A stretch of 10,938 nt of DNA, taken from the NCBI GenBank assembly GCA_045634305.1, contig JAZQZZ010000035.1, positions 1-10,938 of the forward strand, in the 5' to 3' direction. Positions 1 to 5,904 of the stretch are shown here, piece by piece. The position numbers were made by a program, and so were the translations under genes. Below the pieces are notes generated by a model. The model was not told the DNA's origin and did no database searches. It saw only the letters and a list, made by a program, of their open reading frames with translations. The first letter of the stretch is position 1. The number at the start of each line of letters is the position of its first letter. Origin of the DNA: HGM04593 sp045634305 (lineage in GTDB: Bacteria > Bacteroidota > Bacteroidia > Bacteroidales > Bacteroidaceae).

Positions 1-648
1 AACACGCTCCTCAATAGTGTTTGTAATGTCCATGCCCACGCGGCCCTCGTATTCGCAATCCCTGAAGATGCGCTCAACCTCGCGGTCGAGACGATGTCCC
101 ATAAGTTCGAGCATAATATAAGTGTCGGCGTGTACACGTGGGTGCTGGCCGTGTGAAACAAGTTCACGGAACACATCATCGACATTTGTTATATGGAAAT
201 TACCGCAAAGGGCAAGATTCTTGGCCCTCCAGTTATTGCGACGAAGGAAGGGATGCACATACTGCATACCGGTCTTTCCTGTAGCCGAATAGCGCAAGTG
301 GCCCATGTAAAGCTCACCGGCGAAGCCGAAATGGCGATAAGCATAGTCGGCATCGTTCTTTTTCTCCTTTGGATGAGAAAGAATATCCTTGTTAGCACAG
401 TCGAACACCTCTGATATTGCGCCTGAGCCTTCTGCCCTTTCACGGAACATATAATCCTCACCGGGAGAGGCTTTGAGTTTGACGCAAGCAATACCGGCAC
501 CCTGCTGGCCACGGTTATACTGTTTGTTCATCAACAGGAACAATTTATTCATACCATAAGCCCATGTACCATATTTCTCCTGATAGTAGTTCAAGGGTTT
601 GCGCAAGCGAATCATCGCAACACCACATTCGTGCAATAGAGGTTCCAT
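1..648 (-). CDS. purF: Amidophosphoribosyltransferase-like class II glutamine amidotransferase, N-terminal part (runs off left end)
   Basis: This is the first 216 codons of an open frame whose 3' end lies outside the window. PurF-type enzymes release ammonia from glutamine and join it to PRPP, giving phosphoribosylamine, the first step of cytoplasmic purine synthesis. The visible part is the N-terminal-nucleophile glutaminase domain. It begins MEPLLHECGV, so Cys8 is the likely catalytic cysteine once a short propeptide is removed. RGQQGAG at 46-52, GHLRYSATG at 116-124, LCGNFH at 147-152 and HADTY near 173-177 match glutaminase-site positions. The sequence resembles the long (about 630-residue) Bacteroidota form annotated as amidophosphoribosyltransferase rather than the compact PurF. 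The PRPP-binding half is not visible, so a divergent paralogue with another acceptor cannot be excluded. The start is the only ATG that places Cys8 correctly. A terminator and a possible promoter lie 20-60 bases upstream. Confidence 0.88.
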   Translation of the reverse strand, partial: MEPLLHECGVAMIRLRKPLNYYQEKYGTWAYGMNKLFLLMNKQYNRGQQGAGIACVKLKASPGEDYMFRERAEGSGAISEVFDCANKDILSHPKEKKNDADYAYRHFGFAGELYMGHLRYSATGKTGMQYVHPFLRRNNWRAKNLALCGNFHITNVDDVFRELVSHGQHPRVHADTYIMLELMGHRLDREVERIFRDCEYEGRVGMDITNTIEERV

Positions 649-669
649 AAATCTTTTAAATAATTTCCG

Positions 670-700
670 CTAATATACAAAAAAAGTCGTTTCAAGCGAA
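670..700 (-). promoter_or_regulatory. Possible promoter of the purF-like gene
   Basis: On the minus strand TTCG (700-697), 19 bases, then TATATTAG (677-670) resembles the Bacteroidota TTTG-N19-TAnnTTTG promoter with one mismatch in each box. It would start transcription roughly 15-20 bases before the purF ATG. The -33 box falls inside the terminator hairpin of the upstream small gene, so terminator and promoter would share bases. The match is imperfect and the region is AT-rich, so it may be chance. Confidence 0.35.
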
Positions 701-705
701 ACGAC
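679..705 (-). terminator. Intrinsic terminator after the 34-codon ORF, ahead of purF
   Basis: Read on the minus strand, an 8-bp perfect stem GTCGTTTC/GAAACGAC with a 4-base loop (GCTT) is followed directly by seven T residues (685-679). This is a textbook rho-independent terminator. It lies 10 bases after the stop codon of the small ORF at 716-820 and about 30 bases before the purF start. It either ends a separate small transcript or acts as an attenuator in a purF leader. Confidence 0.85.
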
Positions 706-715
706 CATAATAAAA

Positions 716-820
716 TTACATAAAATAAATATCATTTGTGCAGCAAACAGGGGCAAAAACGGCAACGGGACTCTTTTTGCATCCCGCAACAACAATATTT
801 TTAATTGCTCCGTGTTTCAT
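716..820 (-). CDS. Small hypothetical protein, 34 codons, cysteine-containing
   Basis: The frame opens at an ATG (820-818) and closes with TAA (718-716). It encodes 34 residues, starting MKHGAIKNIVVAGCKKSP and ending CCTNDIYFM. It is basic at the N-terminus, with valine/alanine-rich stretches and three cysteines (14, 26 and 27, the last two adjacent). I do not recognise a family. VVAGC superficially resembles a lipobox, but the hydrophobic run before it is far too short for a signal peptide. Support for a real gene is contextual: a TATCTTCG -7 box ends 22 bases before the ATG, and a strong terminator starts 10 bases after the stop. Together these make a compact promoter-ORF-terminator unit. 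An in-frame GTG six codons upstream (838-836) would give 40 residues, but it sits near the expected transcription start. Alternatives are a leader peptide controlling purF, or a small RNA with an incidental ORF. Confidence 0.5.
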   Translation of the reverse strand: MKHGAIKNIVVAGCKKSPVAVFAPVCCTNDIYFM

Positions 821-842
821 AGCCTTCTGTTTTTTCACAGTG

Positions 843-850
843 CGAAGATA
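843..850 (-). promoter_or_regulatory. Promoter -7 box for the 34-codon ORF
   Basis: On the minus strand TATCTTCG followed by CA matches the Bacteroidota -7 element TAnnTTTG with one substitution, the same variant seen before lon in this window. Transcription would start near 836-838, giving a leader of about 16-20 bases before the ATG at 820. No good TTTG -33 box is present at the usual distance, only AT-rich sequence. Confidence 0.5.
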
Positions 851-926
851 CAAAAAAATAATTACACGCGTATAAGAGAAAGAAAAAAAACAAACAATAA
901 ATATCTAAAAACATACCGATTACATT

Positions 927-1646
927 TTATTTGTCAACTAACATTGAATTCAAATAGTCACGGAATGCATCTTTATAAATTTCACCAATAGGAAAACTTG
1001 CGCCGGAATTTGTGATTATTCGATTTCGTTCTACCTCACGTATCATCCTGCTATTGACTATATATGAACGATGAATGCGGATAAAATAGTTTGGCAAACA
1101 CTCTTCCATCTTTTTAATAGACAAAAGGGTAATAATAGGCTTTGTTTCTCCATTCATCCACACCTTCAGATATTCACTCATTCCTTCAATATATTGTATT
1201 TGAGAAATATCAACTCTGATAACACGGCGGTCGGACTTTAAAAAAATCATATCCTGCAACCGGTCGGGTTGCGGAAATGAAGCATACATTCTGTCCTTTA
1301 ATTTTATTGCAGCTTTTTGAAATTCATGCAAACCAAAGGGTTTTAACAAATAATCGACAGCATTGACACGGAAGCCCTCAATGGCATATTCGGAATAAGC
1401 CGTGGTAAAAACAACAAAAGGAGGATTCACTAACGATTTCACAAAATCCACCCCATTGAGGTCGGGCATATTTATATCACAAAAAACAGCATCAACTGTT
1501 TTATTCTCCATTAACTCCAAAGCCTCCACAGCACTGCTACACGCAGCAATAAGTTCCAAGAATGGAACTCTGTTTACATAATCAACCAGTTGTCTAAGAG
1601 CTAATGGCTCATCATCAATTACAACACAACGTATTTTCATCATCAT
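927..1646 (-). CDS. LytTR-family response regulator
   Basis: Encodes a 239-residue two-domain response regulator. The receiver domain covers about residues 4-122. It has the acidic pocket D11/D12, the phosphoacceptor D57 in FCDINMPDLNG, T81/T82 and the conserved lysine K102 in YLLKPF. The C-terminal LytTR DNA-binding domain covers about 133-236, with the signature FIRIHRSYIVN near 188-198. Members of this family are phosphorylated by LytS-type kinases and bind direct repeats in target promoters. The gene is last in the 5106-927 operon, and its first ATG overlaps the stop of the kinase gene by 4 bases (ATGA), so the two are very likely cognate and translationally coupled. The protein opens with three consecutive methionines (starts at 1646, 1643 and 1640), so the exact start is uncertain by one or two residues. 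Its targets cannot be read from the sequence. Its own operon is a reasonable guess. Confidence 0.95.
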   Translation of the reverse strand: MMMKIRCVVIDDEPLALRQLVDYVNRVPFLELIAACSSAVEALELMENKTVDAVFCDINMPDLNGVDFVKSLVNPPFVVFTTAYSEYAIEGFRVNAVDYLLKPFGLHEFQKAAIKLKDRMYASFPQPDRLQDMIFLKSDRRVIRVDISQIQYIEGMSEYLKVWMNGETKPIITLLSIKKMEECLPNYFIRIHRSYIVNSRMIREVERNRIITNSGASFPIGEIYKDAFRDYLNSMLVDK

Positions 1647-2776
1647 TTTAGCGGAACAATAAGTTTAACACTATAAATATCGGCATTATCCGTAACGAAG
1701 AGATTGTACTTACTACCATATAGCAAATCCAAGCGTTTACGAACATTCACAAGCCCTATACCGGTTTTCTCTTCATTCGATGTATCAACTTTTGAATTAC
1801 TACAAATGAATTGCAATCTCCTTTCGCATATAATAATTTTTACACAGACAAATGAGTTATGCCGATAGCTTATACCATGTTTAAAAGCATTTTCAATGAA
1901 TGTAATCAAAATCATCGGAGGTATCAGACAATCTGGAACATTTTCAGGAATTTCAGCATCTACACGAACTGCATCCGTGTAACGTAACTGCATAAGCGTT
2001 ATATAATGCTTGATAAATTCCAATTCGTGAGAAAGAGGAACATCTTGTTTATCCTCTTCATATAGCACAAAGCGCATCATCTTTGCAAGTTCACGAATTG
2101 CTTTTTGGGCCTGTTCAGGAGCAACATCAATAAGAGAATGAATATTATTTAAAGTATTCATGAAAAAATGTGGATTTATTTGACATCGCAAATACTCCAA
2201 CTGATGTTCAAGATTCTGTTTCTCCAATTCAGACAATCTTGCACGAATATTACGCCCACGAAAATACCCTTTGATACCAAAATTTGCACCAAACATAAAG
2301 ACAAGCATTATAATAGACATAAAATTGCGTTGCCCCACAATCCTTTGCCTGTCCGGTTGCGGTGGAGATGGAGGATGCCTCATAAAACCATCGGTTGCCA
2401 CCTCCTGTTGCCGGTTTAAAACAGCCACATCGCTTAACGTTACATGTTCGTCATTACCAACTCTTTCGGGTTTAATCTTATGTACACAGATTATCATCAG
2501 TAATAAGATTATGGTTGAAATAAAAAAATACAGGAATCTTTTACGTTTATGGAACAACAATGGTGCCAATATAAAATTATGGATAATAAACAGAACAAGG
2601 TAAAAACTCAAAATCCGCCATATAACAAAAACCTCAGTCCAGTCAAACGGCACTCCTGGATTGTGAACCATACGCTCATACGACACCAACAGTGGAGCAA
2701 AAAACAGCATTCCCCACACGGTGAGATATACAATATTTTCTAAACGGGATTGTTTTGCAATATGTTGATATTTCAT
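1643..2776 (-). CDS. LytS-type membrane sensor histidine kinase (His_kinase family)
   Basis: Encodes a 377-residue sensor kinase. Four hydrophobic segments are visible at about 14-33, 47-73, 81-98 and 152-170. With a cytoplasmic kinase domain this puts residues about 99-150 outside the inner membrane, as a polar loop containing a proline-rich stretch near 134-142. A linker helix (about 174-198) leads to the phosphoacceptor motif QINPHFFMNTLNN, with H203 as the likely phosphorylated histidine. The ATPase part carries the N-box FIENAFKHG (N296) and the G-box GIGLVNVRKRL (339-349), as in the PF06580-type kinases paired with LytTR regulators. It starts 15 bases after the beta-helix gene and overlaps the regulator gene by 4 bases. 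The loop is the best candidate for signal input, but the ligand is unknown. The coding sequence is visibly more AT-rich than upp, the M20 gene or lon. Confidence 0.95.
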   Translation of the reverse strand: MKYQHIAKQSRLENIVYLTVWGMLFFAPLLVSYERMVHNPGVPFDWTEVFVIWRILSFYLVLFIIHNFILAPLLFHKRKRFLYFFISTIILLLMIICVHKIKPERVGNDEHVTLSDVAVLNRQQEVATDGFMRHPPSPPQPDRQRIVGQRNFMSIIMLVFMFGANFGIKGYFRGRNIRARLSELEKQNLEHQLEYLRCQINPHFFMNTLNNIHSLIDVAPEQAQKAIRELAKMMRFVLYEEDKQDVPLSHELEFIKHYITLMQLRYTDAVRVDAEIPENVPDCLIPPMILITFIENAFKHGISYRHNSFVCVKIIICERRLQFICSNSKVDTSNEEKTGIGLVNVRKRLDLLYGSKYNLFVTDNADIYSVKLIVPLK

Positions 2777-2791
2777 TTTAACGACGAATAA

Positions 2792-4732
2792 TCAATTCCA
2801 CCCGGGTCTGCCTCCACCTCCACCGGTTCCACCGCTGTATGACGAAAGTGTAACAGAAGAACCACCGCTGATAACAGCCTCCACAAATCCATTCCCATTA
2901 AATATTTCTGTTCCGCCATTTACTGTAATGCCAGATTTGAGCGTGGGTTTTGAAGCTCCCGAAACGACAAGTGTGCTACCACCACTTGACGGTGTCCTAA
3001 AGGCAAAAGTTTCACTTCCCACAGTCATTGCATACCATGTATTCCTGTTCCATGAAGAGGTTTGATAGCAGGTTTGAGTAAGGCTGGAGCCACTCTCTAA
3101 ACCGCCTATGGCAATAATTGTACCACCTGTCACATAGAGTTTTTTCTGTTCTTCACTATTGGCATCAATAGCCACCTCGGGCTGTGAAGAGCCGATAGCA
3201 TACACCACACCACCCTTTATGTAACAATTGCCATTGGAGTCCATTCCGTCATTGCCGGCAGAATGCGCATACACCATTCCACCACTGACACTAATGTCCC
3301 CTGTCCCCCCGGTAGAGGTTTCATAAGAAGCATTTATGGCATCATCCGTTGCATTTACTGTAATTTGTCCGCCTGTAATCTCTATCGAATGTTTACTTTC
3401 AACTCCCTCACCACCGGCACCGGCAGTAGTAACGCTCACCACAGCACTATCACTTATGAGAATAGCACCATCAACTTTGATACCTTTTGGAGAAGACTTA
3501 TAGTCACTACTATAACGGTCGAGTTGCTGCGAGGATGTAACCGTTGACACCACTCCGTTTGAAGATGCAACCACGGCATTACCCGATGTATTCACCATAA
3601 CCACACCACCTACAGCCGTAAAAGTACCATTTCCGCTAACACCCTTGCCACCGGCGCCACTGCTTGCCAAATTTAGTGCACCGCCACTTACAAATAAATC
3701 ACTATCAGCATCAATGCAAGACGAGGCTTTTGTCTTTACATCTTCACTATCCCACACACCTCCACCTGATGTGGTAACAACAATATCTCCACCGTAGACT
3801 TTTATTGCACCTTCACTTTTGATACCCTTTGCAGCATCGGCTGTAACAGAGATGTCAATGGCACCACCTTGCAAATAAATATTGCCGCTGTCTTCATCTT
3901 CGTGACCTACAGTTTCACCGGTAGAAGAATCACCGTCAAGATCACATTGGATACCATCGTCACCCACACCGCTTATTGTAAGCAAACCACTTTCCATGAG
4001 AAAGTACTCATTACACGAGATACCGTCACCAACCGCTTTGGTTATGTTTAACGTAAGGTTTTTCACGGAGATATAGTCACCGCTCTTTATTGCATGTTTG
4101 GTATTACCCGCCACATTAAGGACACCATTTCCCTGAATCTGCAGTTGTCCTTTACTATATACGCAACCTTTCTGTGAGCCACCTGAACCATCAGTCAATG
4201 AGTTGACAGTACCCTTCTTGACACTCAACTGAATGCGTTTACCGTTTGCGATTTCAAGTGCTGCACCAACGGGATTGGTCAAGTCAAGACCTGCAAGTTT
4301 CACTGTACTTTTATATGCCCCCGAAAGGAAAAAACCGCCATCGGCAGTTGTTCCGCTCAGTGTATATGTAATTTCATCTCCGTCAACAGCATCTGTGTTG
4401 GATTGGGTTATGTTTACATGTGCGCCGTTCACCGCAACATCAACAAACCGGGCCACGTTGCCGGGCACTTCAACAATAGCAGCTCCGTCATTATAACTTA
4501 TGACAACATTATTATCTTGGACAGAGACCTCATTAACGTTCATTGCATCTACATCGGCCAAAGCAAAACTCTTACCCATGACCACAAGCGTGTTGCCGTC
4601 AACAAATTCCATATTACCTGTGCGCGAAGCCGGAAACCTGTAAACGACATTACCCACTTGTACATTAAATGTTTGGCCAACAGCAGTAAAAGCTAACAAA
4701 AAAGCCATAAAACAAATACAAATCTTTTTCAT
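2792..4732 (-). CDS. Secreted beta-helix protein, DUF4353/Cthe_2159-like carbohydrate-binding type
   Basis: Encodes 646 residues. A signal peptide covers about 1-19 (MKKICICFMAFLLAF, then TAVGQ), and cleavage before Gln20 would leave an N-terminal glutamine, common in Bacteroidota exports. Residues about 20-95 form a short N-terminal module also found in the neighbouring small protein. From about 100 to 545 the chain is a run of degenerate beta-helix rungs of the type KGI..-G-I.V.GG-V.V: HAIKSGDYISV at 213, GDGISC at 235, DDGIQCDLDGD at 258, AKGIKSEGAI at 301, KGIKVDGAI at 416 and NDGMDSNGNC at 494. Aspartate/glycine turns suggest calcium sites. This resembles proteins annotated as carbohydrate-binding domain-containing (Cthe_2159 binds polygalacturonate and cellulose). 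No catalytic site is evident. The C-terminus ends in a glycine run and RPGWN and lacks the tail seen in the small protein. The start overlaps the upstream gene by 4 bases. Ligand and final location are inferred. Confidence 0.85.
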   Translation of the reverse strand: MKKICICFMAFLLAFTAVGQTFNVQVGNVVYRFPASRTGNMEFVDGNTLVVMGKSFALADVDAMNVNEVSVQDNNVVISYNDGAAIVEVPGNVARFVDVAVNGAHVNITQSNTDAVDGDEITYTLSGTTADGGFFLSGAYKSTVKLAGLDLTNPVGAALEIANGKRIQLSVKKGTVNSLTDGSGGSQKGCVYSKGQLQIQGNGVLNVAGNTKHAIKSGDYISVKNLTLNITKAVGDGISCNEYFLMESGLLTISGVGDDGIQCDLDGDSSTGETVGHEDEDSGNIYLQGGAIDISVTADAAKGIKSEGAIKVYGGDIVVTTSGGGVWDSEDVKTKASSCIDADSDLFVSGGALNLASSGAGGKGVSGNGTFTAVGGVVMVNTSGNAVVASSNGVVSTVTSSQQLDRYSSDYKSSPKGIKVDGAILISDSAVVSVTTAGAGGEGVESKHSIEITGGQITVNATDDAINASYETSTGGTGDISVSGGMVYAHSAGNDGMDSNGNCYIKGGVVYAIGSSQPEVAIDANSEEQKKLYVTGGTIIAIGGLESGSSLTQTCYQTSSWNRNTWYAMTVGSETFAFRTPSSGGSTLVVSGASKPTLKSGITVNGGTEIFNGNGFVEAVISGGSSVTLSSYSGGTGGGGGRPGWN

Positions 4733-5106
4733 CTTACAACTATTTTATTAAGCCCGTCCTTCGTTTTCACAATATACACACCTTTCATAAGGTCTTTTTC
4801 ACACACCTTGACACCCTTTAGATTATAGATTTCCACAACCTCATCAAGTTCAATTTCAGTAGCGGCTCCAATATTTGTCGTTGATTCATTGACTGCAGAA
4901 AAATACATCTTACTCAGATTGGAAATCACAAATTCATGTTCTCCGACCATTAACACGTTGCCATTGACAGACAATGAAAGCAAAGATGCCGGCACTGAAA
5001 TTTTTACGCCATCTTTGGTTTCAAAAGTCAGATACGAATAGTCGTTTTCTGCATAAACTGTAAGCATTCCAATAAAGAACAAACACAAAAAAGTAAATTT
5101 TCTCAT
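4729..5106 (-). CDS. Small secreted protein with C-terminal sorting-like tail
   Basis: Encodes 125 residues from the ATG at 5106. An in-frame ATG at 5184 would add 26 residues, but it would bury the obvious signal peptide (MRKFTFLCLFFIGMLTVYA, cleavage near residue 19), so the shorter start is preferred. Residues about 24-75 are beta-rich and match the N-terminal module of the adjacent beta-helix protein (47-69 against 44-66 there). The last 40 residues hold VEIYNLKGVKVCEKD then KGVYIVKTKDGLNKIVV. This follows the pattern of Bacteroidota type IX secretion tail domains (I.Y.L.G..V, then L..G.Y.V, then a basic end), although shorter variants occur on proteins not shown to use that system. It is first in the operon and overlaps the beta-helix gene by 4 bases (ATGA). 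I found no convincing promoter box in the 130 bases upstream. No enzymatic function is apparent. Confidence 0.8.
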   Translation of the reverse strand: MRKFTFLCLFFIGMLTVYAENDYSYLTFETKDGVKISVPASLLSLSVNGNVLMVGEHEFVISNLSKMYFSAVNESTTNIGAATEIELDEVVEIYNLKGVKVCEKDLMKGVYIVKTKDGLNKIVVR

Positions 5107-5201
5107 GACATTTCTTTGTTTATTTACACACAAATAAAAAGTAAAAGCACAAAACGAACAAATAAAATCAATCAACCAGTGCAATAATTCTATTAAAACA
5201 T

Positions 5202-5235
5202 TGAAGCGGAATATCTATTCGATAAATCCGCTTCA
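5202..5235 (-). terminator. Hairpin terminator downstream of upp
   Basis: A perfect 9-bp stem TGAAGCGGA/TCCGCTTCA encloses a 16-base AT-rich loop, starting 7 bases after the upp stop. On the minus strand it is followed by ATGTTTTAAT, a weak T-run. It probably ends the M20-upp transcript before the four-gene operon starts. The short T-run makes efficiency uncertain, so some readthrough into the operon is possible. Confidence 0.65.
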
Positions 5236-5242
5236 TTTATGC

Positions 5243-5866
5243 TTATTTTGTTCCGAAGATTCTGTCGCCGGCATCACCCAGACCGGGCAGAATATAGTTT
5301 TTGTCGTTAAGGCCTTCATCGACGGCCGCTACATATATATCCACATCGGGATGTTTCTCCTCGACAGCCTTCACACCCTGTGGCGAGGCAACAAGACACA
5401 TGAGCCTAATGCGGTCAAAACCGTCAGCCTTCAGGCGGGCGATGGCATCGCAGGCACTGCCGCCTGTTGCAAGCATAGGATCGGTGAGAATTACTGCACG
5501 TTCTTTATTGGCAGGCATCTTGTAATAATAAAAGACAGGCTTGCAGGTCTCCTCGTCACGATAAAGTCCAATGTGACCGACACGCGCCGATGGAATGAGT
5601 TTCATCAAACCGTCGACCATTCCAAGACCGGCGCGGAGAATGGGAACGATGACAACTTTCTTGCCGGCAATCTTGGGTGCATCCATTTTCATCAAAGGGG
5701 TTTCAATTTCCTCATACGTCAAAGGCATATCGCGGGTTATTTCGTACCCCATCAACATTGAAATCTCCTGAAGCAACTCCCTGAACTTCATTGTAGAAGT
5801 CTCCCTGTCACGCATAATACTCAACTTATGAAGCACCAGCGGATGGTCTATTACGTGTAAAGCCAT
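5243..5866 (-). CDS. upp: Uracil phosphoribosyltransferase
   Basis: Encodes 207 residues, close to the usual 208-210 for the family. It converts uracil and PRPP to UMP and pyrophosphate, the cytoplasmic pyrimidine salvage step. The PRPP-binding loop VILTDPMLATGGSA lies at 125-138, the PILRAGLGMVDG segment at 75-86, and the uracil-recognition C-terminus (YILPGLGDAGDR) at 191-202, all intact. The N-terminal HPLVLHKLSIMRD (8-20) is also typical. The ATG at 5866 gives the family-standard N-terminus. It lies 38 bases after the stop of the M20 peptidase gene with no -7 box in the gap, so it is probably co-transcribed with that gene. A hairpin follows immediately. No pyrimidine-specific leader structure was seen. 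Confidence 0.97.
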   Translation of the reverse strand: MALHVIDHPLVLHKLSIMRDRETSTMKFRELLQEISMLMGYEITRDMPLTYEEIETPLMKMDAPKIAGKKVVIVPILRAGLGMVDGLMKLIPSARVGHIGLYRDEETCKPVFYYYKMPANKERAVILTDPMLATGGSACDAIARLKADGFDRIRLMCLVASPQGVKAVEEKHPDVDIYVAAVDEGLNDKNYILPGLGDAGDRIFGTK

Positions 5867-5904
5867 AGTAAAAATTGTTTTAATTTATTTTACGCTTTGT
5901 ATAA

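Noticed and set aside
778..820. Lipoprotein signal (VVAGC) in the 34-codon ORF
   Set aside because: The hydrophobic stretch before the cysteine is only a few residues long, too short to act as a signal peptide.
2800..4400. DNA-level tandem repeats or a CRISPR-like array in the beta-helix gene
   Set aside because: The repetition is a degenerate protein-level rung pattern with no near-identical nucleotide repeats or regular spacers.
5107..5184. Extended start for the small secreted protein at 5184
   Set aside because: The added 26 residues would precede a complete signal peptide that begins naturally at the ATG at 5106.
5107..5200. Promoter for the four-gene operon (TATTTGTG near 5129-5136 on the minus strand with TTTG at 5159-5162)
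   Set aside because: The -7 candidate lacks the TAnnTTTG spacing and the gap to the TTTG box is 22 bases. The region is too AT-rich for this to be distinguished from chance.
5201..5761. Plus-strand 186-codon open frame antisense to upp
   Set aside because: It lies almost entirely opposite an intact upp gene. Its translation has no recognisable motifs and its composition is that of an antisense shadow.
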